Positions 1 through 11,338 of a stretch of 64,000 bases of DNA are shown here, piece after piece. The notes below the pieces were generated by a model that ran no database searches, had not been told where the DNA came from, and saw only the letters and a program-made list of their open reading frames with translations. Numbering within the stretch: the stretch's first letter is position 1; every line of letters starts with the position of its first letter. The DNA is taken from positions 275,833,426-275,897,425 of the forward strand of contig CP136063.1 in the NCBI GenBank assembly GCA_032622095.1, given 5' to 3'. This DNA is from Siphonodentalium dalli (Eukaryota; Mollusca; Scaphopoda; Gadilida; Siphonodentaliidae). The translations under genes and the position numbers were made by a program.

Positions 1-1919
1 GACCTGATAAATAGTTCCCAACTTCCGGTGACCTATAATTTCACGGGATACTATTATGGAATTCAAAGGATACTGACCAGACCAGACAAGCGTTTTCCGA
101 CTGCTCAGAATTTATCGCCAAACAATAGTGGTATTTGTAAGGGATTAGTGGTAGTCATATAATAAAAGACAATACATTATATGGTGATTGGATTATTGTG
201 TGACAAAGTTTTTCATACCTAGAGTGACAAAACATATATTTTCAACCTCTCGAACGTATTAAAATCCATCTTTTTGTCTTCTCTTAATAAATGTCCAAAT
301 TACATATAAATGAAGATTTTTCACCGAATAGCTACCGAAAAAATCTTCGCTGAAAATGTCTTGCAATTTTGCCTGGAATTATACAAAACCCGCGCCTGGC
401 CCTTAAATAATACGCAATCATGTGTGAATATATAATTTGGCTGTGATATTGAACACATTCTTTTTACGTGATGAGATAAAAATATTTGTGCACAAATTGG
501 ATTATGGAAGTTAAAAATTGTGTGTAAATAAGAATTTCCAAATCAGGATCTGTAACAGTTGCCGGGTCTCGAGGATTCCCAATTTCCATGCAAATATAGC
601 ACGTGGCTACAGCATGCATTGTCTATTATTCTAAATTTATCTAATCTTGGTACAGAATCCGCATAGCGTCAAATGCACTTCCGTCTTCTCTGTTGATTAT
701 CCACTATTGAACACCCATGCCTTATTTGTTCTGGTTTGTTTTTTCTTGATGTGAGATTTGGGGCCTGATACACTGTTTGTGTGAAATTCTAACGAATGAT
801 CCTCATTGTATTTTGCAAATCACAGGAAGTGATTGTTGATTTGTGTAACGAATCCAACAGGAAGTGTTTCGTACTCGACGCCGTCTGTTGTTAGTGTGGA
901 GAAATCTGTATGATCCCCAACAAACATTGGCAGCCGTTGTGTAGTACTTGGTTACAAGCAACTAATTATATAGAGTTACGCTTCTTGAATTTGTGTAGGG
1001 AAACTCGAGTCAGCATTAAAACAAATCTGGCTCCTGATTGGTTGATTATCATTGAGGGAAATATCCCTAAGCGGGAACAGAAAATCAAATCCTACGTAAA
1101 TATGGCGATCATGTATGTTTAGATGTCCTGGGAGAGTCTGGTGGGGTCCCGAAGTTATGGAAGGGGTCTGGGTATTTTTATGCTGCTGATTTTTGTGCAG
1201 TAAATGGGGTAGTTGTGTAAATGCAAGATTATCGTTTGAAAAATATGCCGAAAAGGGCGCGTTTGTTGCACAGACTGGTGCAGCGGATCACGTTCTAAGG
1301 GAAAATTGACCACTTGAAGGCTTAACTTTGTTTGTTTTTTTTACTTTTTTTTTCTTCAGTATCTTTAAAAATAACTGTATAATACTTGTCAATAACCCAA
1401 ACTATGCACTTCTTAGCCCCAATCAGGTTAACCCAGATGACAGAGGAACTAGAAACTCCCAATTCAATCTTACATATGCTTTAATAGTTACATATATACT
1501 AGTCTATCTACTAATATAGTCTTTGATAATCCTAATATTTCCCATATGGTCTGGCGACAACTGGATTCAGTCCAGCATCGACTTTTAAATCCGTCCAAAA
1601 AAATCCCATTTCTATAAATAAAACCTTGGCAGGATATAGAATAACTTATACGGTTCAAATAACAATCTTATAACCTCCAGAATGTTGTCTCGAAAAGCGT
1701 TGTGCAATGTGCATCTTAATGGCCTAATATACTCAAAAGAAATGGTCTCTACAAGTTTATATTGAAAGTATGCATGTACTGGGTTACTGCAGTGCCACCT
1801 AGCTTGTTAACTGTGGCAAGCAATACTGCAAACATTGTTTGCGCATCTTGTTTTAATATAGTAAATTTAATTTACCCTGCATGTATACTTTGCTAAAAAG
1901 GTAATTCATTCACATGTAA
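1..1919. other. Non-coding stretch upstream of the LURAP1-like exon
   Basis: AT-rich sequence without a convincing exon, RNA gene or complete transposon. It should be either intron or 5' flank of the LURAP1-like gene whose last exon lies at 2752. I looked for an upstream exon ending in the leucine-rich segment that normally precedes this exon in the family and did not find one. The short open frames at 910-1122 and 1328-1519 have no family resemblance. Confidence 0.5.
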
Positions 1920-2175
1920 GTGGACCGGACCGCTTTGAACCAGTCCAGGCAAGGTACCGGACCAGAATGTCCTGGACCGGACCGGACTGGATCACATAGT
2001 CAGTGGACCGGACTACCTATAGGGTGGTCCGGTCCGCGTCGCGTAAATAGTATGTTATTGTCAAGTTCGTACGCTTTGTTATGTAAACAAAGGCCAAAAA
2101 TGTTACAAAACCTGGCTTTTGTTTACATAACATAGCGTATATATAAACTTGCCAACAGCATACTATTTACACGAT
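1920..2175. repeat. GGACCGG-rich segment plus 130-bp foldback
   Basis: Bases 1920-2035 carry many copies of GGACCGG/CCGGTCC in both orientations. They are followed by a foldback with arms at about 2041-2095 and 2113-2172; the arms pair around GTTATGTAAACAAAGGCC. A fragment resembling the left arm reappears at about 13728-13768, so this is a dispersed repeat, probably the end of a degraded DNA transposon. No coding capacity was seen. Confidence 0.6.
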
Positions 2176-2296
2176 ATTTATGATTGGTATAAGAATAAAA
2201 TATGTATATATTTAATATTCTTTCTGCGGATGGCAGTTTTAACGGGTGAGACTATTTTAACAGCATACCCACCGCGAAGTCCATCCGTGCCTTTAA

Positions 2297-2678
2297 TTAA
2301 CCCTTTACCCAACAGAACGGCCCTGTGCCAATGCATCGACAATGGTCGACTCGATTATATAAGAGAATGCATTGGCTTAACACATTAAAAATTATAAAAT
2401 TGTTAAAGAATGTAAGAAAAAATGGTAAAAAGTGTTAAAAAAAGATTTTTTTTCAGGCCAATGCATTCTGTTATATATGCGAGGCGACCTATGGTCGACC
2501 TGCATATATAAGAGAATGCATTGGCACAGGGCATAATTATAACCATCACAATGTGGTCAATGAACCGGTTCCAATGATATCCATATTTGTATGGTGTTAT
2601 TGAGACAGACCGAAGATATTTTAGGCTGTTGAAGCTTTATTTGGGCGTTTTTGGCCGGTTTGTTGGGTAAAGTGTTAA
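2297..2678. mobile_element. TTAA-flanked MITE, family A, copy 1
   Basis: Both ends read TTAACCCTTTACCCAACA (the right end is inverted, with one mismatch), flanked by or including TTAA. Just inside lie two hairpins built on CCAATGCATTCTCTTATATA, separated by an A/T-rich spacer. TTAA target sites and CCC-starting termini are typical of piggyBac-type elements. There is no transposase, so this is a non-autonomous element. Other copies are at 4186, 6967 and 37472. Confidence 0.75.
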
Positions 2679-2751
2679 TTATTGTACATGTGGCTGTCAT
2701 GAAAAGCGTTTTGTGCTTACATCACAATTTGTATCTTTCTCGTTATTTCAG

Positions 2752-3162
2752 GCTGATTTGATGGAACAGGACCTAACGCTGATGAAACAACTTCTAACCC
2801 TCAACGAAACGATACAGGATTTAAAGTGGCAAAACCAGAGAAACTGTTCTAGTGTGTCCTCGTGTGTGTCAGAAAATTGCGAGGGAGGTGACGGGGACAG
2901 TAATTGGTCCATATCGGATATTGACATGTACGACTCTGACACTGGGCGGGGCGAAGACTTGTCTTCATCGGATAAATCATCGTGTGATTCCTGCGACAAG
3001 AGGATACAAGTCAACACAGACGATGTTAAAGTGAAGAAAGCCAATATTTATGGAGAAATGTGCAAAACAAAACCTATCAATGTTACAGAGAGACTGCGAA
3101 ACGGGACCAATGTGAGAAGCGAGGAACAACATTCCTTCGATTCTGGCATCCACGCGCCCTGA
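2752..3162 (+). CDS. LURAP1: Last coding exon of a leucine-rich adaptor protein 1-like gene
   Basis: The exon starts after a pyrimidine-rich acceptor (TTATTTCAG ending at 2751) and stays open to TGA at 3160-3162, giving 136 codons. Near its start it encodes the heptad-like segment LMKQLLTLNETIQDLKW. This matches the central helix of vertebrate LURAP1/LURAP1L (ILQQLVTLNEGIEAVRW, from memory of the family), and as in that family it is followed by a Ser- and Asp/Glu-rich disordered tail. LURAP1 is a cytoplasmic adaptor known in vertebrates for NF-kB activation and for linking MRCK kinases to myosin 18A. The N-terminal exon is not visible, so the start codon and full length are unknown. The tail ends SFDSGIHAP. 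A FAM89-type paralogue is the main alternative. Identity is inferred from one conserved segment plus tail composition; the splice acceptor and open frame are seen directly. Confidence 0.62.
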   Translation, partial: ADLMEQDLTLMKQLLTLNETIQDLKWQNQRNCSSVSSCVSENCEGGDGDSNWSISDIDMYDSDTGRGEDLSSSDKSSCDSCDKRIQVNTDDVKVKKANIYGEMCKTKPINVTERLRNGTNVRSEEQHSFDSGIHAP

Positions 3163-3339
3163 ACCAATCTCTCTCAGAAGTGTTTCGGACCAATTGGCTC
3201 AACGATTTTTACCTCTGTTACAGGACGGACATTAAGCTCAACTTGACGATGTCAAGTTTGAGCTATTGCCATGGGTTCGCGTCCGTCGTCCGTCAACAAT
3301 GTCGCTTCCAGACATGCAACATCCCTCATCCGATCCGAT

Positions 3340-4180
3340 CATCAGCAAACTTCATTTGGATCTTCGGGGTGACTTTAGATTTTGTTTTCCGTAATTCGTT
3401 TAAAAAAAAACATGGCCACCAGCAGCCATCTTGGATTTTATATCTGAATCCGCACATCATGCCGCCCGTATTTATCTGAGCAATGCTGTAAAAATGTACA
3501 GCCATAGGATCACCTCTAGATGGGAGCTATCGAATTTTAACGATTTTCGATGAAAATGTGGCCACCGGCAGCCATCTGGATTTTACTCTTTGCATGACTA
3601 AATCGTTTGGTACACACTATCGACCACATCCATCAGCATATCATCACTATACTTTATATGAATCTTCGGGGTAACCTCTAGATGCGAGCCATCGATTTTC
3701 TTTCCGAAATTCATTGAAAAAGATGGCTACCAGGACCATCTATGATTTTACTCTTCGCATGAATAAATATTCGGCACACATACAGGCCACATCCCTCATC
3801 CGATCATTACCAAACTTCATACGGATCTTCGGATGACCTGTAGATGGGAGATTTTTCTATCCGAAATACATTTAAAAACAAGGCCGCCAGCTGCAGCCAT
3901 TTTGGATTTCAAATTTGAACCCATCGGCACACCCTGCAGCCCGCATTTATTGGCGAAATGTTTTTGAAAATGTACAGGCATGTTTAGGATCACCTCTGGA
4001 TGGGAGCTATCGATTTTTTTATGAAAACATGGCTACACCAGCGGCCATCTTGGATTTTACTCTTTGCATGGCCAAATCCTTCGGCACACCCTACAGGCCA
4101 CATCCCTCATACATTCCAAGCTCCATACGGATCTTCGGGTGACCTCTAGATGGGAGCCATATAATTATTTCCGAAATTCG
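3340..4180. repeat. Degenerate ~155-bp tandem repeat
   Basis: The phrase CCTCTAGATGGGAGC, or a close variant, recurs at about 3513, 3675, 3836, 3991 and 4141, giving a period of 150-162 bp. Each unit also contains GGCCACATCCCTCATCCGAT and a GCCATCTTGGATTTTA-like stretch. The same unit resumes after 5563, so the MITE at 4186 and the 21-bp array at 4603 sit inside this older repeat. It is not coding: the frames are broken between units. Confidence 0.7.
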
Positions 4181-4185
4181 TTTTT

Positions 4186-4584
4186 TTACCCTTTACCCAA
4201 CAGAAGGGCCCTGTGCCAATGCATTCTCTTATATATGCGAGTCGACCATATGTCGCCTCGCATATATAAGAGAATGCATTGGCTTAACACATTAAAAATT
4301 ATAAAATTGTTAAAGAATGTAAGAAAAAATGGTAAAAAGTGTTAAAAAAAGATTTTTTTTAGGCCAATGCATTCTCTTATATATGCGAGGCGACCTATGG
4401 TCGACTCGCATATATAAGAGAATGCATTGGCACAGGGCATAACTGTAACTATCACAGTGTGGTCAAGGAGCCGGTTCCAATGATATCCATATTTGTATGG
4501 TTCTATTGAGACAGACCGAAGATATTTTAGGCTGTTGAAGCTTTATTTGGCCGGTTTTGGCCGGTTTGTTGGGTAAAGGGTTAA
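4186..4584. mobile_element. TTAA-flanked MITE, family A, copy 2
   Basis: Right terminus TGTTGGGTAAAGGGTTAA; left terminus TTTACCCTTTACCCAACA with a mutated target site. Two internal hairpins lie at about 4217-4283 and 4364-4430. The right subterminal part (CAAGGAGCCGGTTCCAATGA onward) is shared with the copies at 2297 and 37472. It is inserted in the ~155-bp tandem repeat and directly abuts the 21-bp satellite. Confidence 0.72.
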
Positions 4585-4602
4585 AACAATTTGGTCGTTC
4601 GC

Positions 4603-5563
4603 AACCATCATGAATTTATATGGAACCATCATGAATTTATATGGAACCATCATGAATTTATATGGAACCATCATGAATTTATATGCAACCATCATGAATT
4701 TATATGCAACCATCATGAATTTATATGGAACCATCATGAATTTATATGGAACCATCATGAATTTATATGGAACCATCATGAATTTATATGGAACCATCAT
4801 GAATTTATATGGAACCATCATGAATTTATATGGAACCATCATGAATTTATATGCAACCATCATGAATTTATATGGAACCATCATGAATTTATATGCAACC
4901 ATCATGAATTTATATGGAACCATCATGAATTTATATGGAACCATCATGAATTTATATGGAACCATCATGAATTTATATGCAACCATCATGAATTTATATG
5001 GAACCATCATGAATTTATATGGAACCATCATGAATTTATATGGAACCATCATGAATTTATATGGAACCATCATGAATTTATATGGAACCATCATGAATTT
5101 ATATGCAACCATCATGAATTTATATGGAACCATCATGAATTTATATGGAACCATCATGAATTTATATGCAACCATCATGAATTTATATGGAACCATCATG
5201 AATTTATATGGAACCATCATGAATTTATATGCAACCATCATGAATTTATATGGAACCATCATGAATTTATATGGAACCATCATGAATTTATATGGAACCA
5301 TCATGAATTTATATGCAACCATCATGAATTTATATGGAACCATCATGAATTTATATGCAACCATCATGAATTTATATGGAACCATCATGAATTTATATGG
5401 AACCATCATGAATTTATATGGAACCATCATGAATTTATATGGAACCATCATGAATTTATATGCAACCATCATGAATTTATATGGAACCATCATGAATTTA
5501 TATGCAACCATCATGAATTTATATGGAACCATCATGAATTTATATGCAACCATCATGAATTTC
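4603..5563. repeat. 21-bp satellite, about 46 units
   Basis: The unit is AACCATCATGAATTTATATG followed by either G or C. Units are otherwise identical, so the array evolves by unequal exchange or replication slippage. Because 21 is divisible by 3 and the unit contains no stop in several frames, long artificial ORFs of 326-364 codons appear on both strands (heptapeptides MNLYGTI/MNLYATI, NHHEFIW/C and KFMMVPY/A). None has a plausible start context, signal or downstream gene. There are no unique spacers, so this is not a CRISPR array. Confidence 0.95.
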
Positions 5564-5615
5564 AAATTTGAATCCATCAGCTCCCCCGCATGTATCGAAG
5601 AAATGTTTTGAAATT

Positions 5616-5800
5616 GTACAGGTATGTTTATGATCACCTCTTGGTGGGAGCTGCACAGGTATGTTTATGATCACCTCTTGGTGGGAGCTGTACAGGTATG
5701 TTTATGATCACCTCTTGGTGGGAGCTGTACAGGTATGTTTATGATCACCTCTTGGTGGGAGCTGTACAGGTATATTTATGATCACCTCTTGGTGGGAGCT
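5616..5800. repeat. 37-bp tandem repeat, 5 copies
   Basis: Five almost identical head-to-tail copies of a 37-bp unit that begins GTACAGGTATGTTTATGATC and ends GGTGGGAGCT. The unit is a local amplification of part of the older ~155-bp repeat (compare GTACAGGCATGTTTAGGATC at about 3973). Confidence 0.93.
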
Positions 5801-5827
5801 GTGGAATTTGAACAATCACGACCTAGT

Positions 5828-6294
5828 TTAAAGGTACTCAATCCGATCAGAGGGTAATATATTACTATTTCTTTGGCTTTGGGGGTAAAAGATATTTGAT
5901 TCGAGTCGAGGAACCCACCCATCAAAGCTCAGAGTGATTAGATTTCGATTTTTGAAATCTATTTAATTTTCGGATATGGAGCCCACAAGTTGGCAGAACA
6001 CGTAATCAAAACGGACAAATTGCGGATGTAAGATGGATAACTCTAAAATCAAATGCTTACTATTACCAATAATAACCACTTGATTTTAGAGTTATCCATC
6101 TTACACCCGCAATTTGTCCATTTTATCACGTGTTCTGCTAACTCATATCCGAATATTAATAGATTTCGAAAATCGATATATAATCAATCTGAGCTTTGAT
6201 GGGTGGGTTCCTCGACTCGAATCCAATAAAAAAAATTCCCCAAAGCCAAAGAAATAGTAATATAGGACCCTCTGATCGGATTGAGTACCTTTAA
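5828..6294. mobile_element. Foldback MITE, family B, copy 1
   Basis: Almost the whole 467 bp is one inverted repeat with arms of about 225 bp and a short loop near 6068. The ends read TTAAAGGTACTCAATCCGAT and its inverse, and include TTAA on both sides. Other more diverged copies lie at 14363, 25029, 27622 and 30403. There is no ORF. TTAA at every preserved end suggests TTAA-specific integration; the transposase family is not known. Confidence 0.8.
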
Positions 6295-6739
6295 ATGTCC
6301 AAGTCTAACATTTAAGAATCCGGCTACTTGTTTGTGGTTACGGTGATTTCGGGAAGACTTGACGAAGCATAATTTCTTTGATATACCAATGCACACATCC
6401 CTAGACTGTTTTTCATTTCATATGTAGACTCTTAACCATTGGATTACCGGCGGGGGTAACTCTATTGCTGATATCACAATAGGAGAAACAAAGTATGGAA
6501 CAATAACTTTATAAATATAATTCGACATTTCCTTCAGGCATCAGAACGTCTTCGAGGTGAACCAAAATCGTATGAAATCGATTTTAAACAGAACATTCTG
6601 AAACAGCGACACATAAACTGTGGTTATATAATTATAGTATAGTATCACAGCACAATGTTTTCGCGTTCAACAATAAATTTCAGACCATTATATATACGTA
6701 TCTCTAACATCACCCCTGGTTAAAACATCCTGCTATTTT
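6295..6739. other. Unremarkable non-coding stretch
   Basis: No exon, RNA gene or repeat boundary recognised. Confidence 0.4.
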
Positions 6740-6845
6740 ACTATGATGCTGGTGGGTCCTGCATGCTGAATTGATATGATGCTGGTGGGTCCTGCATGCT
6801 GAATTGATATGATGCTGGTGGGTCCTGCATGCTGAATTGATATGA
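6740..6845. repeat. 33-bp tandem repeat, 3 copies
   Basis: Three consecutive copies of a 33-bp unit containing GATGCTGGTGGGTCCTGCAT. A fourth, partial unit (GATGATGTTAGGGCAAACTG) follows. Confidence 0.85.
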
Positions 6846-6966
6846 TGATGTTAGGGCAAACTGATGCTGTTAAGAAAAGTGCCGTTATTTTTTATGAAAT
6901 TGTAATTTCCGCAGTGTTCGAAACTTCGGATAATCTGAACATATCCCAGAAAAGCCATTATGTGTT

Positions 6967-8579
6967 TTAACCCTTTACCCAACAAAACGGCCAAAAACGC
7001 CCAAATAAAGCTTCAACAGCCTAAAATATCTTCGGTCTGTCTCAATAACACCATACAAATATGGATATCATTGGAACCTGTTCATTGACCACATTGTGAT
7101 GGTTACAGTTATGCAGGGATGTGGCTAGAGGGGGGGTGTGGGGGGTGTCTCACCCCCCCCAGCAGAGAGCTATATTTTCAATAGTTGGAAATTTCATACC
7201 TGCCACAACGAAATTTCACACCAACAATAGGTTGAAAATGTACTTGTAGTTTGATTATAAAACAATTTATTGGGGGGAATTTATTGTTTTTCGACCAATA
7301 TTTGCATATGTTCCTATTTTTGGTCAAAAATTTTGACAGAAATGGTCATCAGTTGGAAATTTTCCAACCTTAGGGGGTGACAGGTTGGAAATTTCCAACA
7401 CTTGTAAAGCTTGTGTCCTGGCCCCTCCCCCGTGGCCAGTCAAAAACTTCTAGTTAATTTAAGAAAACAATATTGTCATACAATTGGTCAACATTGTCAT
7501 TGGAATTGTCATCAGTTGGAAATTTTCCAACCTAAGTGGGGGTGTAGGGTTTGAAATTTCCAACAGTAGGAAGGCTTGAGGCTAGTCTAGATGTTAGGAT
7601 TTTGCGATTTTCTTGTTCAGATTTCAAAATTTTCGCACACCGGGCCGAACCATGGTCGGCCCGGTGTGTCATTGTCCCATCCACATGGCCAATACAAACT
7701 GCTAATTAGTTTAGCAAAACAATATTTTACTACATTTGGTCAAACTTGTAGACATAAATGGTCATCAGTTGAAGAATTTTCCAACCTGAGGGGGAGCATG
7801 AGGTTGGAAATTTCCAACACTAGGAAAGCTTCAGTTGAGGCCAGTCTAGATGCTAGGATTTGCGATTTTCTTGTATAGTTTTCAAAATTTTCTCACACCG
7901 GGCCGAACAACCATGGTCGGCCGGTGTTTCCTGGTCTGTTGTCGGTAGCTGTGTGCATTTGTCTGGAATTAGATCACTAGTTGTTTTTTTGGGGGCAATT
8001 TTCAGGTTAAAATATCTTAATGTTCTCATACTGGGAAAATAGAAGCATGGGTTATGAATATATAGGAAATTAGGCCTGAGCATGAGGTACAAGGGGGGGG
8101 GTGCAAATGGAATTATGCAAAAAATTGTCATTCAGAATCAAGGGGGGGGGGTGCAAATGGAATTATGCAAAAAGTTGTGTTGGTGTGATTCCGACTCAAG
8201 GGGGGGGGTGCAGTTGGAAATTCCCAAGGTGGACACCCCCCCAGCGGAGACCCTCTAGCCACATCCCTGCAGTTATGCCCCGTGCCAATGCATCCTCTTA
8301 TACATGCGAGTCGACCATAGGTCGCCTCGCATATATAAGAGAATGCATTGGCCTAAACACTTGTTACCATTTTTTCTTACATTATTTAACAATTTTATAT
8401 TTTTTTCTTACATTTTTTAACAATTTGTATAATATTTTTCTACATTCTTTGACAATTTTATCATTTTTAATATGTGTTAAGCCAATGCATTCTCTTATAT
8501 ATGCGAGGCGACCTATGGTCGACTCGCATATATAAGAGAATGCATTGGCACAGGGCCGTTCTGTTGGGTAAAGGGTTAA
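6967..8579. mobile_element. TTAA-flanked MITE, family A, copy 3, split by a hAT
   Basis: Outer ends are TTAACCCTTTACCCAACA at 6967 and its inverse ending at 8579. Orientation is reversed relative to copies 1, 2 and 4: the GGCCAAAAACGCCC arm is on the left. The element is interrupted at 7114-8277 by a hAT-type insertion with its target duplication. Removing that restores the normal family A layout, with both hairpins in the right part (8284-8353 and 8484-8549). Confidence 0.8.
7114..8269. mobile_element. Non-autonomous hAT-type element 1
   Basis: Terminal inverted repeats CAGGGATGTGGCTAGAGGG, with a perfect 8-bp target duplication CAGTTATG at 7106-7113 and 8270-8277. A CA-starting short TIR and an 8-bp duplication are the hallmarks of hAT transposons. 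The interior has repeated GTTGGAAATTTCCAAC-type motifs and G-runs but no transposase frame. Diverged relatives occur near 22785-22805 and 24308-24919. Confidence 0.88.
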
Positions 8580-8654
8580 ACATTCAAACACATAAATATT
8601 GCGAAATATTTTAATGCTGGTTATTTTAATCAAGATGGCTATTCACGTCATTTG

Positions 8655-8911
8655 CAAACACCAGCGCATCCATTATTACTATAACAAACACCAGCGCATC
8701 CATTATTAAATTAACAAACACCAGCGCATCCATTATTAAATTAACAAACACCAGCGCATCCATTATTAATATAACAAACACCAGCGCATCCATTATTAAA
8801 TTATTAAATACAAACACCAGCGCATCCATTATTAAATTATTAAACACCAGCGCATCCATTATTAAATTATTAAACACCAGCGCATCCATTATTAAATTAT
8901 TAAACACCAGC
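8655..8911. repeat. 28-31-bp minisatellite, 9 copies
   Basis: Tandem copies of AACACCAGCGCATCCATTAT followed by a variable AT-rich tail of 8-11 bp. The open frame read from the minus strand (repeated NLIMDALVF) is an artefact of the repeat. Confidence 0.9.
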
Positions 8912-9130
8912 TTTTTCTCAAATCGCTTGAATTAGCCAAACACCTCGAACATGACAACTTTAGAACAAATAACTGTACTTTTTCGTAACGACACCAATTT
9001 GCCCCCCGAACAGCATAACAGGACCCGCTAACAGCATAGCAGACTATAGCAGGATATGACTTGACCATGCAGGGGGTAAATAGAGACCTTTCGCAAAAAT
9101 CAATATTACGATTACGGATAGGATATATAT

Positions 9131-9589
9131 GTGACCCGCCATATCAAATCCAGTCGTAAGTCGGGATTTTTTTTACCCTGTGCCAATGCATTCTCTTATA
9201 TATGCGAGTCGACCATAGGTCGCCTCGCATATATAAGAGAATGCATTGGCCTAACAATTTTTTACAATTTTAATAATTTTTTCTTGTATTCTTTAACAAT
9301 TTTATAATTTCACAAATACAGAGCCCCAGACAAACATGAGCAGACGACACTCTTCTATATGCTTCTATATATGTGTGGGGCTCCCTGCAGGGTAATGGAT
9401 GTTTTTTTTATTTTATGTCCTAAAAATTGTAAGAAACATTTATTTAAAAAAATTATAAAAAATTGTTAGGCCAATGCATTCTCTTATATATGCGAGGCGA
9501 CCTATGGTCGACTCGCATATATAAGAGAATGCATTGGCACAGGGTAAACAAAATCCCGACTTCCGACTGGATTTGATATGGCGGGTCAC
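9131..9589. mobile_element. TIR element with family A hairpins, family C, copy 1
   Basis: Termini GTGACCCGCCATATCAAATC and its inverse, about 40 bp long, with ATAT on both sides as a possible target duplication. Inside each end is the same CCAATGCATTCTCTTATATA hairpin found in family A, but the outer termini are unrelated to family A. The spacer holds a segment bounded by GAGCCCCA and TGGGGCTC. A second copy, with the spacer inverted, is at 29068. Confidence 0.78.
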
Positions 9590-9786
9590 ATATTGTCCTA
9601 TTAAGGTTGACACCATCACAACTTACATACGATGGTTAATCGGTGAGACGGCATATGCCCCACTATATTCAGTTACACATATATTTGATAGAAAAAGTAA
9701 TGTGTGTCTCTTTCAGATCCCATGTTCTTATCCGTGTCTTATACACCACGCGGATAATGTTAGAACGTCCCCAAGCAGGACGGGTG

Positions 9787-9893
9787 GCACATCCTCGACA
9801 CATCCTCGACACATCCTCGACACATAAAATCCTCGACACATCCTCGACACATCCTCGACACATAAAATCCTCGGCACATCCTCGACACATCTG
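9787..9893. repeat. 11-bp microsatellite-like array
   Basis: Repeated ACATCCTCGAC units, interrupted twice by ATAAAATCCTCG. Confidence 0.85.
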
Positions 9894-10241
9894 CACATAA
9901 TTAAACTGCGTGGGGTATATTTAAGAACCCTGTGCGTAAAAATATAATTTTGGCCGGCAGGTTATTGTCCATATCCGTAATCGTAATCGTGATTTTGCGA
10001 AAGGTCTCTATTGTACTAAGATGAATCCCTGCCATGTATGTGTGTTATTGTCATCCTTTTCGCCGCATTGGCCGAACATGAAACGTGTTCCTGCATGCCA
10101 AATTGTTAAAAAAAACAGTAACATATATATCAACGATTGTATATTTTTGTTCAAATTGTTCACCGCTGTAGTATACATACGTGTGTATTATATTATAAAT
10201 ATAAATTATGTTTAGGAGCTCATTGATTTCCGAAAAAGTGT
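9894..10241. other. Non-coding stretch
   Basis: Nothing recognised apart from AT-rich sequence and a short open frame with no family resemblance. Confidence 0.35.
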
Positions 10242-10705
10242 TTAAAAGCCCACTTAATTTTCGAACCCCCAGATTACTTTATATAAAAATATATACCATT
10301 TGAAAAAGGAAGCTCCAAAACATTGTATTATCAACTTATCTGGAGTAATAAACTGTGGACATGTTGTTTTTGTTGAGTTGCCAACACGTTTTGTCATCAA
10401 GATTGAATTAAAAATCAATATTATTTTCAATGCAGGGGGAATAACTCTACATATTAAAGGCAGAGTTATTCCCCTTTCATTGAAAAAGTTTGAATTCTGT
10501 TGCATATCTGTGTGCCAGAGGGGGGGGGGGGGTGGTTCAGCAGTTTTCTATTTCTCTGTGGGCATCTTCTGAGACACGGATGTTTCAAATAGTGATGAAT
10601 TATAGTATTTTAATCATAGTTTATGGCATAGATTGTTATTAAAACCGTATATCAAGTCACTATAAAAAAAAAAATCGGCGACTCGAAAATTAAGTGGGTC
10701 TTTAA
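10242..10705. mobile_element. TTAA-flanked TIR element, family D
   Basis: Ends TTAAAAGCCCACTTAATTTT and the inverse GAAAATTAAGTGGGTCTTTAA. An internal palindrome at about 10435-10480 is built on GGGGGAATAACTCT. A poly-G run lies at 10520-10532. Another TTAA-bounded non-autonomous element. Confidence 0.65.
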
Positions 10706-11338
10706 TGTGGCAGTGTGGTGAAAGAATTCGTCCCCATGTAACCATGAAAGTGGGACAAAATGAATAACTCTGATATGTGAAACAAGCGCGTAAACGAACG
10801 AGGTCAACGGATGATCTTCGTGATCTTGGCAACAGCTAATAATCGAGCAATTAAATCGTTTAATAGAGAGGTTTTGCAACTCACGAATATGTAACGAATA
10901 CGTTTGGCTATTCCTATAGTCGTAGAGTGCATGTATATATATGGCCACGGGGGGGGGGGGGTCGGAAAATATTTTCAGACACGTATAAGGTATTATACAT
11001 TTGGACATTTTTGGGACCCACCAAGGCATTTTTTGTGTTAAAATGAATTTATCTCTAAGTTTTAATGCCAAACCTAGTTGAGAAATATAGCCTTTGGGTC
11101 CTCCTGGCCACCCGTCCACCGCCTCATACGTGCTCGGAAAAAATGTTTGACCCCCCCCCCCCCCATCACTTGGTAGGGCAAACAAATTCGTTTCACAAAA
11201 ATTCAGACGACGAATAAGATTATTGAACACGGTAATACATGGATAATCGTGCGGAGTTATATTTCGCTTTGCACGATCCACCAGATTAAGCACAACGCAT
11301 ACAATAATCCTATATTCAATCGGCCATTTGGGGAAATG
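10706..11338. other. Non-coding stretch with two homopolymer runs
   Basis: Contains a G-run at 10949-10961 and a C-run at 11151-11164. The long open frame on the minus strand here (10652-11293) translates low-complexity and homopolymer sequence and resembles no family. Confidence 0.4.

Noticed and set aside
2748-3044. Minus-strand ORF overlapping the LURAP1-like exon
   Set aside because: Shadow of the plus-strand coding exon, which has the splice acceptor and family similarity.
4543-5637. Three long ORFs (326-364 codons) over the 21-bp satellite, on both strands
   Set aside because: They exist only because the unit is 21 bp and stop-free in several frames. No start context, no unique sequence and no supporting exon.
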